Below the pieces are notes generated by a model. That model had not been told where the DNA came from, made no database searches, and saw nothing but the letters and a program-made list of their open reading frames with translations. The position numbers were made by a program, and so were the translations under genes. Shown here one piece after another: positions 1-8,940 of a stretch of 64,000 nt of DNA; position 1 is the first letter of the stretch, and each line of letters begins with the position of its first letter. Source of the stretch: Crassaminicella indica (lineage in GTDB: Bacteria > Bacillota > Clostridia > Peptostreptococcales > Thermotaleaceae). The stretch is taken from assembly GCF_019203185.1 (NCBI RefSeq), contig NZ_CP078093.1, forward strand, positions 1,240,001-1,304,000, written 5' to 3'.

Positions 1-690
1 TTAGAGCAATTAAAGGCTTTGAATGAAGCATTAAGAGCTATTTACATGGAGCAATACAAGACTAGTGAATTGTTTGAAAATGTTAAGCTTATATGTATTG
101 AAGCGAAAGATGAAGAAAAAAGATGGATATTAAATGAAGAAGGCGCAGAAAAGCTTCTAAAAACTATCCATTTAATAGCTCCTGTTGATGGAAAAGAAAT
201 GGCAAGCACTCCTTGCAGCTATCCAGACTATGTAGTTACTATAGAAACGGAAGATCAAAAGTATATAATGCATATTGTAGATGAAGAAATTCTTGCATTA
301 GATACATCGGATAATTTTGTTTATTATGAATATGATAAGAAATTATGGGATTATATTCATGAAAACTATGCTGTAGCATTTAGGAAAGATAGCAATGACT
401 TTAAGTATTTGCTAAAGAGCTCTAAAATTATTGTAGATGATAAAGAAAACTTGTTTGATTTTGAAGATGATACTTATTATACTTTAGAAATACCAAGATG
501 GCTTATGAAATCAAAAACAAAAGAAGTTGAAGAAATTCCTAATGATGAAGCTTTAAAGTATAGTATGCAGTTTATAGTTGATGGAGAGGCTATAGAAGTA
601 AAAATATATGAAAACTATATAGCCTACAAAGGGAAAAATTATTATAGTGAAAAAATTAGTGAAATAATAAAAGGTGCATTAAGCGTATAA
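1..690 (+). CDS. Unrecognised protein, 5' end outside the window
   Basis: The frame is open from base 1 with no upstream stop, so the gene most likely begins left of the window. A TTG at 19 is a possible start but has no ribosome site before it. About 229 residues are visible, rich in Asp, Glu, Lys and Tyr. I see no signal peptide, membrane segment, P-loop, Cys cluster or other motif that I recognise. It converges on murC and shares a bidirectional hairpin terminator with it. Function unknown; that it is a real gene is supported by the long uninterrupted frame and clostridial codon use. Confidence 0.7.
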   Translation, partial: LEQLKALNEALRAIYMEQYKTSELFENVKLICIEAKDEEKRWILNEEGAEKLLKTIHLIAPVDGKEMASTPCSYPDYVVTIETEDQKYIMHIVDEEILALDTSDNFVYYEYDKKLWDYIHENYAVAFRKDSNDFKYLLKSSKIIVDDKENLFDFEDDTYYTLEIPRWLMKSKTKEVEEIPNDEALKYSMQFIVDGEAIEVKIYENYIAYKGKNYYSEKISEIIKGALSV

Positions 691-720
691 AAAAGGTTAA
701 GGAGGATTCCTTAACCTTTT
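691..720. terminator. Bidirectional terminator between the first gene and murC
   Basis: Perfect 13-bp arms (691-703 and 708-720) enclose a GGAT loop. The arms begin with AAAA and end with TTTT, so the hairpin can stop transcription in both directions. It overlaps the last codons of murC. Confidence 0.85.
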
Positions 721-2099
721 TTATTTAAAAGCATTTGTCCAACCTTATATATATCCCCTGCACCCATTGTTAATACTAAATCTTTTGGCTGAGCTTTGTC
801 TTTTACATAGGCTACTATTTTTTCAAAATTATCCATGTATATGACATTCTTGTTGTAGGATTTTATTTTTTTTACTAAATCCTTTGAATGAATTTCTCCT
901 GTATCCTTTTCTCTTGCTGCATAAATATCTGCAATAATAATTTTATCTGCTTGATCAAAAGAATTAGCGAAATCATTTAATAGTGCTTTTGTACGAGTAT
1001 AAGTATGAGGTTGGAATATACACCATAATTTATTATGAGGAACTTTAGCTGCTGCTTTTAAAGTTGCTTTTATTTCTGTAGGATGATGGGCATAATCATC
1101 AACGATAGTAATATCACCTAATTTGCCTAATATGTCAAAGCGTCTATGTGTTCCGTGGAAATTTTTTAAGTTTTTGATTATTTTTTCTATAGGCACTCCT
1201 AAAGAATGACAGCAAGCAATAGCAGCTAGAGCATTGTTTACATTATGTTTACCAGGGATATTTAATGAAAAACTTCCTAAAAATGAATTTTTATGAAATA
1301 CATCAAAATCTGCAAAACCATTTTCATTAAAATGGATATTTTCTGTCCAATAATCACAAGATGCGTCAGAACCGTAGGTAATGATTGGACAATCAACACT
1401 AGAGAGCACTTTTTCAACGTTTGGATCATCTTTAAAAGCAATCAATAAGCCACTCTTTGGAATAAGTCTTGCAAATGCTGTGAAGGTATCTACGATATGA
1501 TCTATATCCTTAAAATAATCTAGATGATCTTTATCAATATTAAGTATAATCCCGATACTAGGGAAAAATTTTAAGAAGCTTCCTACATATTCACAAGCTT
1601 CTGTAACAAAATATTCACGATTTCCTACTTTAACATTTCCTCCTATTTGGTCTAATTCTCCTCCAATAAGGATTGTAGGATCAAAATCGCTATATTCTAA
1701 AATGATAGAAATCATAGAAGTGGTTGTTGTTTTTCCGTGTGTTCCTGAAACAGCAATGCTTTTTTTAAATTTTTTCATCAAAAGTCCTAATATTTCGGCC
1801 CTTGAAACAATAGGAATATTTTTTTTCTTTGCTTTTACAAGCTCTGGATTATCACTCTTTATGGCGGCAGTATAAACAACTAAATCACAGGAAGGTAAAT
1901 TATGTGCATTATGTCCGATATAAATTTTTGCCCCTTTTTTTGAAAGCTTTTCAGTAATACTAGAAGCTTTCATGTCAGATCCAGATACTTCATAGCCAAA
2001 GGTAAGGAGTACTTCAGCAATTGCACTCATGCTTATTCCACCAATACCAATAAAATAGATATGATTTACATCATGTTTGTCTAAATCAAAATCAACCAT
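711..2099 (-). CDS. murC: UDP-N-acetylmuramate--L-alanine ligase
   Basis: Adds L-alanine to UDP-MurNAc using ATP, the first amino-acid ligation of peptidoglycan precursor synthesis in the cytoplasm. The 462-residue length is normal for MurC. Visible motifs are the N-terminal nucleotide-sugar fold GIGGISMSAIAEVL near residue 18, the ATP loop GTHGKTTTTSM near residue 118, the Mur-ligase DYAHHPTEI near residue 335 and a C-terminal TMGAGDIYKVG. The start is the ATG at 2099 with AAGGAGAA upstream on the reverse strand. It is divergent from purR. The murC-purR neighbourhood is common in clostridia. Confidence 0.97.
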   Translation of the reverse strand: MVDFDLDKHDVNHIYFIGIGGISMSAIAEVLLTFGYEVSGSDMKASSITEKLSKKGAKIYIGHNAHNLPSCDLVVYTAAIKSDNPELVKAKKKNIPIVSRAEILGLLMKKFKKSIAVSGTHGKTTTTSMISIILEYSDFDPTILIGGELDQIGGNVKVGNREYFVTEACEYVGSFLKFFPSIGIILNIDKDHLDYFKDIDHIVDTFTAFARLIPKSGLLIAFKDDPNVEKVLSSVDCPIITYGSDASCDYWTENIHFNENGFADFDVFHKNSFLGSFSLNIPGKHNVNNALAAIACCHSLGVPIEKIIKNLKNFHGTHRRFDILGKLGDITIVDDYAHHPTEIKATLKAAAKVPHNKLWCIFQPHTYTRTKALLNDFANSFDQADKIIIADIYAAREKDTGEIHSKDLVKKIKSYNKNVIYMDNFEKIVAYVKDKAQPKDLVLTMGAGDIYKVGQMLLNKKG

Positions 2100-2268
2100 A
2101 AAAAATTCTCCTTTAATGAAAATTTAATTTTTACTATTATTACCATATTCATATAAATCTATAGATATTTCTTGAAAATGGAAAGAACAAAATAAAAAAT
2201 CTAGTGAAATTATACCATAAAATTTTTTTGAGGAAAGAATAAAAGAAAAAATATTGGTTGAATAATTT

Positions 2269-2316
2269 TATAATACCGAATAAAATTATATACAAATGAT
2301 AAAAATATTCGGAATA
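2269..2316 (+). promoter_or_regulatory. purR promoter -10 with two inverted PurBox-like sites
   Basis: A TATAAT (2269-2274) is followed at once by AATACCGAATAAA (PurBox consensus AWWWCCGAACWWT). A second site lies in inverse orientation (ATTCGG at 2307-2312, read TATTCCGAATATT on the other strand). Both sites lie around the likely transcription start of purR, suggesting autoregulation. The two CGAA cores are about 27 bp apart, roughly one helical turn more than the 16-17 bp I recall for Bacillus pur operators. This is a pattern match only. Confidence 0.45.
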
Positions 2317-2331
2317 GGGAGCGTAAAGAAT

Positions 2332-3147
2332 ATGAAAATAAAGAGAAATGGAAGAATTGGAGCTTTAATTAAGATATTGAATGATAATCCTAACAAAATT
2401 TTTACTTTAAATTATTTTACAAATAAATTTAATGCTGCAAAATCAAGCATTAGTGAAGATATTGTCATAGCAAAAAAGTTGATGGAGGATCTAAAGCTAG
2501 GAAAGATTGAAACAATCCCAGGTGCTGCAGGGGGAGTGAAATATATTCCCTTAATAAGTAAAGAGGATACAAAAGAGATTTTAGAAGATGTATGTAAAAA
2601 GCTTTCAGAGCCAAATAGAATTATTCCAGGTGCATTTCTTTATATGGCAGATATTATTTATAATCCTAATATCGTTCGAAAGCTAGGAGAAATATTTGCT
2701 ACTCAGTTTTCAGGAAAAAAGATAGATTATGTAGTAACTGTTGAAACAAAAGGGATTCCTATTGCTCTTATGACAGCAAATGCACTTAATGTACCACTGA
2801 TTATTTTAAGGCGAGATAGTAAAGTTACGGAAGGATCTACTGTAAGCATTAATTATTTATCAGGGACAACTGGAAAAATTCAAACTATGTCTATTTCTAA
2901 AAGAGCAATAAACACAGGTGCAAAGGTTATTATTATTGATGATTTTATGAAAGCTGGAGGTACGGCAAAGGGAATGATAGATATGATGAAGGAATTTGAA
3001 GCGACTGTAGTTGGAATAGGTGTTATGATTGCGACAAAAGAGCCAGAAGAAAAAGTTATTAAAGATTATGTTCCGTTGCTAATCTTAGACAAGGTAGATG
3101 AAAAAAATAAATTGATTAATATTTATGCGAATGAACGGTTAGTATAA
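2332..3147 (+). CDS. purR: Pur operon repressor PurR
   Basis: Purine-biosynthesis repressor that senses PRPP. It has an N-terminal winged helix (residues about 1-72, including AKSSISEDI and PGAAGGVKYIP as in Bacillus PurR) and a C-terminal phosphoribosyltransferase-like domain with the PRPP loop VIIIDDFMKAGGTAKGM near residue 200. I chose ATG 2332 rather than 2296 because AGGGAG lies 9 bp before it and the protein then begins MKIKRNGRI, matching the family start MKFRRSGRL. The resulting 271 residues are slightly shorter than Bacillus PurR (285). It precedes spoVG and glmU in conserved order. Confidence 0.94.
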   Translation: MKIKRNGRIGALIKILNDNPNKIFTLNYFTNKFNAAKSSISEDIVIAKKLMEDLKLGKIETIPGAAGGVKYIPLISKEDTKEILEDVCKKLSEPNRIIPGAFLYMADIIYNPNIVRKLGEIFATQFSGKKIDYVVTVETKGIPIALMTANALNVPLIILRRDSKVTEGSTVSINYLSGTTGKIQTMSISKRAINTGAKVIIIDDFMKAGGTAKGMIDMMKEFEATVVGIGVMIATKEPEEKVIKDYVPLLILDKVDEKNKLINIYANERLV

Positions 3148-3244
3148 AAAATTCTAAATCTTTACAAAATAAAAGAAGGAAATCGGGAAAATTTGGAGAA
3201 TATGTTATTAACTCGTAAGTTAAGACTGGGAAGGTGGTGATAAT

Positions 3245-3511
3245 ATGGAGGTTACTGATGTACGTGTACGTAAAATCAGTGATGAAGGCAAGATGAAAGC
3301 TATTGTGTCAGTAACTTTTGATAATGAATTTGTAGTTCATGACATAAAAATTATCGAGGGACAAAATGGATTGTTTATAGCGATGCCGAGCAGAAAGATA
3401 GGAGAAGGAGATTTTAGAGATATTGCTCATCCTATTAACTCAGAGACTAGAGCAAAACTTCAAGAACATATATTTAATGAATATGAGAAAGTAAAAAACA
3501 AGGAAGAATAA
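3245..3511 (+). CDS. spoVG: Septation/sporulation regulator SpoVG
   Basis: Small nucleic-acid-binding regulator that affects asymmetric septation, and in many Firmicutes virulence or stress genes, as an RNA/DNA-binding protein. It begins [11 protein letters not shown], carries the family core [18 protein letters not shown] and MPSRK, and has a Glu/Lys tail. The 88-residue length is typical (about 85-100). The ATG at 3245 has GGAAGGTGGTGA just upstream. Its place between purR and glmU is the conserved one. A strong terminator follows. Confidence 0.96.
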   Translation: MEVTDVRVRKISDEGKMKAIVSVTFDNEFVVHDIKIIEGQNGLFIAMPSRKIGEGDFRDIAHPINSETRAKLQEHIFNEYEKVKNKEE

Positions 3512-3528
3512 AAATTTATTCATTGAAT

Positions 3529-3580
3529 AAGAAAAAAGGCCCTTTGGAGAGATTGTTTGATCATTCAAAGGGTTTTTCTT
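3529..3580. terminator. Terminator after spoVG
   Basis: CCCTTTGG (3540-3547) pairs with TCAAAGGG (3565-3572). An outer AAGAAAAA/TTTTTCTT stem extends the hairpin, and a T-rich tail follows. Confidence 0.8.
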
Positions 3581-3746
3581 TTTTTGTGAATCCTTTTAGT
3601 ATATAAAAAAAAATGATATACTAAATGACGGATAAGCACAGACTTTTATTATTAATAAAAACAAAAAAATTGTCATAATCAGTAGAAAAAAATTAATTTT
3701 ATAACCAACAATTTGTAAAAATAATGTATAATAAGGAGTGGTGTAG

Positions 3747-5114
3747 ATGGATAATATATCGGCTGTTATTTTAGCTGCGGGTGCAGGGACAAGAATGAAA
3801 TCAAAATTACCAAAGGTTTTACATGATGTTTGTGGAAAACCTATGGTAGAACATATAATTGATGCAGCAGAAGAAGTAAATGCTAAAAAAACAATCGTAG
3901 TAATCGGTCATAAAGGAGATAAAGTAAAGAAAGCTATTGAGCATCGAGGAGTGGATTTTGCGCTTCAAAAAGAACAATTAGGAACTGGTCATGCAGTGAT
4001 TAAAGCAGAAGAGTTAATTGAAGATGAAGGAAATGTATTGCTTTTATGTGGAGATACTCCTTTGATAAAGGGAGAGACACTAAAAGCTTTAATAGATTTT
4101 CATATAAAAGGAAATTTTCAAGGAACTATTTTAACTGCGGATTTTGAAAATCCTAAAGGATATGGAAGAATTGTTCGGGATGATGAAGGAAATGTAGTAA
4201 AGATCGTTGAAGAAAAGGATGCAAATGAACAAGAAAAAAGGATTACAGAAATAAATTCAGGTATGTATTGCTATAATGCAAAATTGTTGAAGGAAGCCCT
4301 TAAAAAAATCACAAATGACAACAAGCAGCAGGAGTATTATATTACAGATGTGATTGAAATATTAAGAAAAGAAGGGTATAAAGTAGGTGCATTTAAGGTA
4401 GAGGATAATGCAGATATTATGGGTGTTAATTCAAGAGTTCAGCTTGCATGTGCTGAAAAAGTTATGAGAGAAAGAATTTTAACAAAGCATATGGAAGATG
4501 GTGTAACTATTATTGACCCTAAAAATACATATATTGAGAAAAATGTAAAGATTGGAATAGATACAGTAATTTATCCAGGAGTTATTTTAAAAGGTGATAC
4601 AAGTATTGGAGAAGATTGTATTATAGGACACAATACACGTATTGAGAATTCTACTATAAAGGATCAAGTACAAATTCAAAATTCAACTATCATTGATAGC
4701 TTTATAGATCAAGGATGTACGATAGGTCCGTATGCTTATTTAAGACCAAATAGCAGATTGGGCAAAAAAGTAAAAATTGGAGATTTTGTAGAAGTTAAAA
4801 ATTCTAGCATTGATGATGGTTCAAAAGCATCTCATTTAGCTTATGTAGGAGATGCAGAAGTTGGAAAAAATGTAAATATAGGTTGTGGTGTAGTATTTGT
4901 CAATTATGATGGTAAAAATAAACATAAAACCATCGTTGAAGATAATGCCTTTGTAGGAAGTAATGTAAACTTAGTTGCTCCTGTTGTAGTAAGAAAGAAA
5001 GGATATATAGCAACAGGTTCTACAATTACTAAGGAAGTTCCAGAGGGGGCGCTATCTGTAGCAAGAGAGAAGCAAAAAAATATATCTGGCTGGGTAGAAA
5101 GAAAGGGCTTATGA
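3747..5114 (+). CDS. glmU: Bifunctional GlcN-1-P acetyltransferase / GlcNAc-1-P uridyltransferase
   Basis: Makes UDP-GlcNAc for peptidoglycan and wall polymers in two steps. The N-terminal pyrophosphorylase has ILAAGAGTRMKSKLPKVLH near residue 8. The left-handed beta-helix acetyltransferase (residues about 250-455) shows repeating hexapeptides, LRPNSRLGKKVKIGDFVE, SHLAYVGDAEVG and GVVFVNYDGKNKHKT. The length of 455 is normal. A GGAGTGGTG site precedes the ATG, and a TATAAT at 3727 could be the -10 of a very short leader. prs follows after 29 bp, so the two are probably co-transcribed. Confidence 0.97.
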   Translation: MDNISAVILAAGAGTRMKSKLPKVLHDVCGKPMVEHIIDAAEEVNAKKTIVVIGHKGDKVKKAIEHRGVDFALQKEQLGTGHAVIKAEELIEDEGNVLLLCGDTPLIKGETLKALIDFHIKGNFQGTILTADFENPKGYGRIVRDDEGNVVKIVEEKDANEQEKRITEINSGMYCYNAKLLKEALKKITNDNKQQEYYITDVIEILRKEGYKVGAFKVEDNADIMGVNSRVQLACAEKVMRERILTKHMEDGVTIIDPKNTYIEKNVKIGIDTVIYPGVILKGDTSIGEDCIIGHNTRIENSTIKDQVQIQNSTIIDSFIDQGCTIGPYAYLRPNSRLGKKVKIGDFVEVKNSSIDDGSKASHLAYVGDAEVGKNVNIGCGVVFVNYDGKNKHKTIVEDNAFVGSNVNLVAPVVVRKKGYIATGSTITKEVPEGALSVAREKQKNISGWVERKGL

Positions 5115-5143
5115 AAAAAAGATTAATTTAGGGAGGATCAAAA

Positions 5144-6091
5144 ATGAATATCAATGGACAAGAGATAAAGGTTTTTGCTGGAAATGCCAGTAAGGATTTG
5201 GCTCTTAAGATTTGTGAAAGCTTAGGGATAACTTTAGGAGATGCAGAAGTAGGTTCTTTTAGTGATGGAGAGATTTCTGTAAATATCAATGAAACAGTAA
5301 GAGGTGCTGATGTATTTGTTGTACAGTCTACCTGTGCACCTGTAAATAGACACTTGATGGAGCTATTAATCATGATAGATGCATTAAAGCGTGCTTCTGC
5401 TGGCAGAATAACAGCAGTTATACCTTATTATGGATATGCTAGACAAGATAGAAAAGCAAAAGCTAGAGATCCAATTACTGCAAAGCTTGTAGCAGATCTT
5501 ATCACTAGTGCAGGGGCAGATCGTGTGCTTACAATGGATTTACATGCAGCACAAATTCAAGGATATTTTAATATTCCTGTAGATCATCTTTTAGGTGTGC
5601 CTATTTTAGCAGAATATTTCAAAAAGCTTAACTTAGAGGATATAGTAGTAGTATCTCCTGATCTTGGAAGTGTTACAAGAGCTAGAAATTTTGCAAATAT
5701 ATTAGATGCACCGATTGCGATTATTGATAAAAGAAGACCAAAGGCAAATGTTTCAGAAGTAATGAATATTATTGGAGATATAGAAGGCAAAAATGTTATT
5801 TTAGTAGATGATATGATTGATACAGCAGGAACAATTACAAATGGAGCAAAAGCATTAAAGGATTTTGGTGCTAGGGAAGTGTATGCTTGCTGTACTCATC
5901 CTGTTTTATCAGGTCCTGCAATAGAAAGAATAAAAGATTCTGTTATAAAAGAACTTGTAGTATTAGATACTATTCAGCTAGGAAAAGAGAAAAAATTAGA
6001 TAATATAAAAATTTTATCTGTGGCAGATATTTTAGCAGAAGCTATTAGAAGAATATATGAAAATGAGTCTGTAAGTAAATTGTTTGGATAA
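5144..6091 (+). CDS. prs: Ribose-phosphate pyrophosphokinase
   Basis: Forms PRPP from ribose-5-phosphate and ATP for purine, pyrimidine, His, Trp and NAD synthesis. Class I features are visible: [20 protein letters not shown] near residue 94, the [12 protein letters not shown] segment and the PRPP loop [13 protein letters not shown] near residue 219. Length 315 is normal. The ATG at 5144 has GGGAGG upstream. It follows glmU closely and ends at a strong terminator. PRPP is also the effector of PurR encoded two genes upstream. Confidence 0.97.
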   Translation: MNINGQEIKVFAGNASKDLALKICESLGITLGDAEVGSFSDGEISVNINETVRGADVFVVQSTCAPVNRHLMELLIMIDALKRASAGRITAVIPYYGYARQDRKAKARDPITAKLVADLITSAGADRVLTMDLHAAQIQGYFNIPVDHLLGVPILAEYFKKLNLEDIVVVSPDLGSVTRARNFANILDAPIAIIDKRRPKANVSEVMNIIGDIEGKNVILVDDMIDTAGTITNGAKALKDFGAREVYACCTHPVLSGPAIERIKDSVIKELVVLDTIQLGKEKKLDNIKILSVADILAEAIRRIYENESVSKLFG

Positions 6092-6119
6092 AAAAAGTGG
6101 AGATTTTCTCCACTTTTTA
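6092..6119 (+). terminator. Terminator after prs
   Basis: AAAAAGTGGAG pairs with CTCCACTTTTT around an ATTTT loop directly after the prs stop. Nearly palindromic, so it may work in both directions. Confidence 0.85.
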
Positions 6120-6177
6120 TAACACATAAAAATGTTTGGGCAATGGGCAAATCAACTTTTATAGGAGGAAAATATTC

Positions 6178-8178
6178 ATGAAACGAGGGATTCGATTTAA
6201 ATTAATCGTTAGTTTCATATTATTAATTACAATACCAATGGCAGCAGTAGGGGTGAATTGCTTTAAAAATTCTGTTCATATTATGAAAAAAGAATTAAAA
6301 GCTGGAATGGCTACTACTATGAAGGAAGTAGGAAATATGATTGATTCACATTTAGAGGAATTAGAAGAAAATATCAGCATTTTTTCAACAGATGCTAATG
6401 TAGAACAAATATTTAATAATCCTGATTCAGTAAAATGGATGATAGAATACTTTGGAAACTATTGCAAAAATCATACTGATGTACTTAGTGTTTATATTGG
6501 TACAAGGGATAAAAAATTATATGCATATCCAGTGATAGTAGACCTTGAGGAAGGATGGGATCCAACAACAAGACCGTGGTACAAGGATGCTGTTAGTAAA
6601 AATACTTTTGTCTGGTCAGAACCATATGTAGATGATGATACAGGCAAAAATGTTATTACAATATCTAAACCAGTATATGATTCAAGACATGGAAATGAAT
6701 TTGTAGGAGTTGTAGCTATTGATATTTCATTAGAACAATTATCAAATGTTGTTGATAATGTAAAGCTAGGAGAAAAAGGATATGCTTTTTTAGCAGATCG
6801 TAAAGGAAAAATATTAGCACATCCTAAAAAGGATCTGCTTGGAAAGGAAATTTTAAACAAAGCTATAGCTACAGCAATTAATCAGAAAAGCATTGATACT
6901 ATAGATTATGTAGAAAATGAAGATGGAATAGAAAAAGAAAAATTTGCAGTAGTTACTACGATAGATAGAGTTGGATGGAAGTTAATTGGAAATATGTATG
7001 TAGATGAAATAAATGATCAATATCAAACACTGCTAAAATCTACATTAATCATTGGTGCTTTAGCTCTAATCATAGCAATTGGTATATCTGTTTTTATATC
7101 AGGAAATATTACTAAACATTTAAGAGCTTTATCAATGGATATGGAGAAAATAAAAGAAGGAGATTTAACAGTTGAGTGTAAAGTTCAGTCAAAGGATGAA
7201 GTAGGAACGCTGGCAGAAAGCTTTCATACTATGAAGGAAGGGCTGCGTACCTTGCTAAATGAAGTAAGCAAAGCTAGTAGTGAAGTAGGTCATTTTGCGG
7301 AAACTTTAGCTGCATCTTCCCAAGAATCAAGCGCTTTTTCAGATGAAATAGCAAATGCAGTAGATGAAATAGCAAAGGGAGCATCTCATCAGGCAGGGGA
7401 AGCAGAAAATGGATCAAACATGGTAGGTGCTTTGGCAAGCAAATTAGAAAGCTTAGAAAAAGATGCTAAAGATATGCTAGATAGTTCTCAGCTTGTTTTA
7501 AAAGCAAATAAAAAAGGAGTAGAAACAGTTAATTTATTAAAGGATAAGACGAAGGTGAATAATGAAGCTATTGAAAAAATTGTAACAGCTGTAACAGAAC
7601 TTGATACACACTCACAAAATATAGGAAGTATATTAGAAACTATTAGCATTATAGCAGAGCAAACAAATTTATTAGCACTAAATGCAGCTATTGAAGCAGC
7701 AAGAGCAGGGGATGCAGGTAAAGGCTTTGCAGTAGTAGCAGAAGAAATAAGAAAATTAGCAGAGCAGTCGAAGCAATCAGTAGAAGAAATTAGAGAAATG
7801 ACTGTAAATATTCAGGAGCATACACATGCAGCTGTAGATGTCATGAAAGAAGTAAAACTGAGAAATACAGAACAGGTGATGGCTGTAGATGAAGTAAATG
7901 TATCTTTTGAAGAGATTGTACAAGGAATAGAAATAATTGGGGATAAAATACAAGTCATTAATGAATATATAAAAAATATGAATGATGATGGGCAAAATAT
8001 TGTAGCAGCTATAGAGAATATATCAAGTATTTCTCAACAAACAGCAGCTTCTTCAGAACAAGTGAGTGCTTCTATGCAGCAGCAAGCAGCTACTATTGAA
8101 GAAATAGCAGGAATTTCAGAAAAACTAAATCAATTAGCTATAAAATTAAACGATCAATTGAATCGGTTTAAGGTATAA
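6178..8178 (+). CDS. Methyl-accepting chemotaxis protein with dCache sensor
   Basis: Transmembrane chemoreceptor that signals to CheA/CheW. The order is: TM helix (about residues 7-28), extracellular dCache domain (about 35-270, with RPWYKDAV and ITISKPVYD), second TM helix (about 285-305), HAMP, and a long coiled-coil signalling domain with the conserved tip [22 protein letters not shown] 6178 is preferred over 6136 because AGGAGG lies 9 bp before it and the protein then begins MKRGIRFKL. Length 666. It is bounded by terminators on both sides and sits where ctc is found in Bacillus, so it looks like an insertion into a conserved block. Its ligand cannot be read from the sequence. Confidence 0.94.
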   Translation: MKRGIRFKLIVSFILLITIPMAAVGVNCFKNSVHIMKKELKAGMATTMKEVGNMIDSHLEELEENISIFSTDANVEQIFNNPDSVKWMIEYFGNYCKNHTDVLSVYIGTRDKKLYAYPVIVDLEEGWDPTTRPWYKDAVSKNTFVWSEPYVDDDTGKNVITISKPVYDSRHGNEFVGVVAIDISLEQLSNVVDNVKLGEKGYAFLADRKGKILAHPKKDLLGKEILNKAIATAINQKSIDTIDYVENEDGIEKEKFAVVTTIDRVGWKLIGNMYVDEINDQYQTLLKSTLIIGALALIIAIGISVFISGNITKHLRALSMDMEKIKEGDLTVECKVQSKDEVGTLAESFHTMKEGLRTLLNEVSKASSEVGHFAETLAASSQESSAFSDEIANAVDEIAKGASHQAGEAENGSNMVGALASKLESLEKDAKDMLDSSQLVLKANKKGVETVNLLKDKTKVNNEAIEKIVTAVTELDTHSQNIGSILETISIIAEQTNLLALNAAIEAARAGDAGKGFAVVAEEIRKLAEQSKQSVEEIREMTVNIQEHTHAAVDVMKEVKLRNTEQVMAVDEVNVSFEEIVQGIEIIGDKIQVINEYIKNMNDDGQNIVAAIENISSISQQTAASSEQVSASMQQQAATIEEIAGISEKLNQLAIKLNDQLNRFKV

Positions 8179-8181
8179 AGG

Positions 8182-8218
8182 GCAGTCGCAAAAGCGACTG
8201 CTTTATATATTTTTTTTA
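8182..8218 (+). terminator. Terminator after the chemoreceptor gene
   Basis: GCAGTCGC (8182-8189), AAAA loop, GCGACTGC (8194-8201), then a TTTATATATTTTTTT tail. The tail coincides with the start of a repeat-family fragment, which supplies the T tract. Confidence 0.85.
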
Positions 8219-8239
8219 TGTTGATGTTGTTTATCTATA
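8201..8239. repeat. Right-end fragment of the foldback repeat
   Basis: Matches the last ~38 bp of the complete copies at 52187, 57707 and 58690: CTTTATATATTT, a T run, then ATGTTGATGTTG and TTTATCTATA. No left arm is present, so this is a remnant of a deleted copy. Confidence 0.7.
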
Positions 8240-8261
8240 GATGAATAGTTATATAAATATA

Positions 8262-8270
8262 TGTTATAAT
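8262..8270 (+). promoter_or_regulatory. Possible extended -10 element before pth
   Basis: TGT immediately followed by TATAAT (8265-8270) forms an extended -10, with the expected transcription start about 30 bp before the pth start codon. No good -35 is visible. Confidence 0.35.
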
Positions 8271-8304
8271 AGTTTAGAAATTGCAAAAAGAAAGGATGCA
8301 TAAT

Positions 8305-8862
8305 ATGCTTGTAGTTGTTGGTTTAGGAAATCCAGGAAAACAATATGAAGGAACAAGACATAATGTTGGATTTGATACAATAGATGAGTTAGCAAATAAA
8401 AATAATATCAGTATGAATAAGGTAAAATACAAGGCAGTAATAGGAGAAGGATTTATTAAAAATAAAAAGGTTATGCTGGTAAAGCCTCAGACATATATGA
8501 ATTTAAGTGGAAGAAGTGTAGTTGAAATTGTAAATTTCTACAAACTCCCTATGGATGATTTAATAATTATTTATGATGATATTGATACAGAAGTAGGAAA
8601 ATTAAGAATAAGGAAAAAAGGGAGCGCAGGAACCCATAATGGCATGAGGTCTATTATTTATGAGATACGATCAGATCAATTTCCGAGAGTAAGAATTGGT
8701 ATAGGAAAGCCAAAATACGGAAATCTTGCAGAATTTGTATTGGGTAAATTTTCAAAAGAAGAAAGACCTTTTATAGATGAAGCTATAAAGAGAGCGGCAG
8801 AATCTATAGAAACCTTAATCAGTGAGGGAATAGATATTGCTATGAATAGATATAATGGTTAA
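8305..8862 (+). CDS. pth: Peptidyl-tRNA hydrolase
   Basis: Releases tRNA from prematurely dissociated peptidyl-tRNA in the cytoplasm (spoVC in Bacillus). The start motif [20 protein letters not shown], with the catalytic His in TRHNVGF, the [10 protein letters not shown] segment and [12 protein letters not shown] all match the family. ATG 8305 was chosen over TTG 8281 and ATG 8296: it leaves AAAGG at 9 bp and gives the family's usual N-terminus. Length 185 is normal. It lies upstream of mfd as in Bacillus. Confidence 0.96.
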   Translation: MLVVVGLGNPGKQYEGTRHNVGFDTIDELANKNNISMNKVKYKAVIGEGFIKNKKVMLVKPQTYMNLSGRSVVEIVNFYKLPMDDLIIIYDDIDTEVGKLRIRKKGSAGTHNGMRSIIYEIRSDQFPRVRIGIGKPKYGNLAEFVLGKFSKEERPFIDEAIKRAAESIETLISEGIDIAMNRYNG

Positions 8863-8887
8863 TAGGAACGTTGTATATTTATATATG

Positions 8888-8912
8888 AAGCCCAGTCATA
8901 AGGTCTGGGCTT
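8888..8912. terminator. Hairpin after pth
   Basis: AAGCCCAG (8888-8895) pairs with CTGGGCTT (8905-8912) around a 9-nt loop. No T tract follows on the + strand, so it may be a weak terminator or only an mRNA 3' stabiliser. Confidence 0.45.
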
Positions 8913-8940
8913 ATAGTGGTGCAGTCAATGAAGGGTGTGA

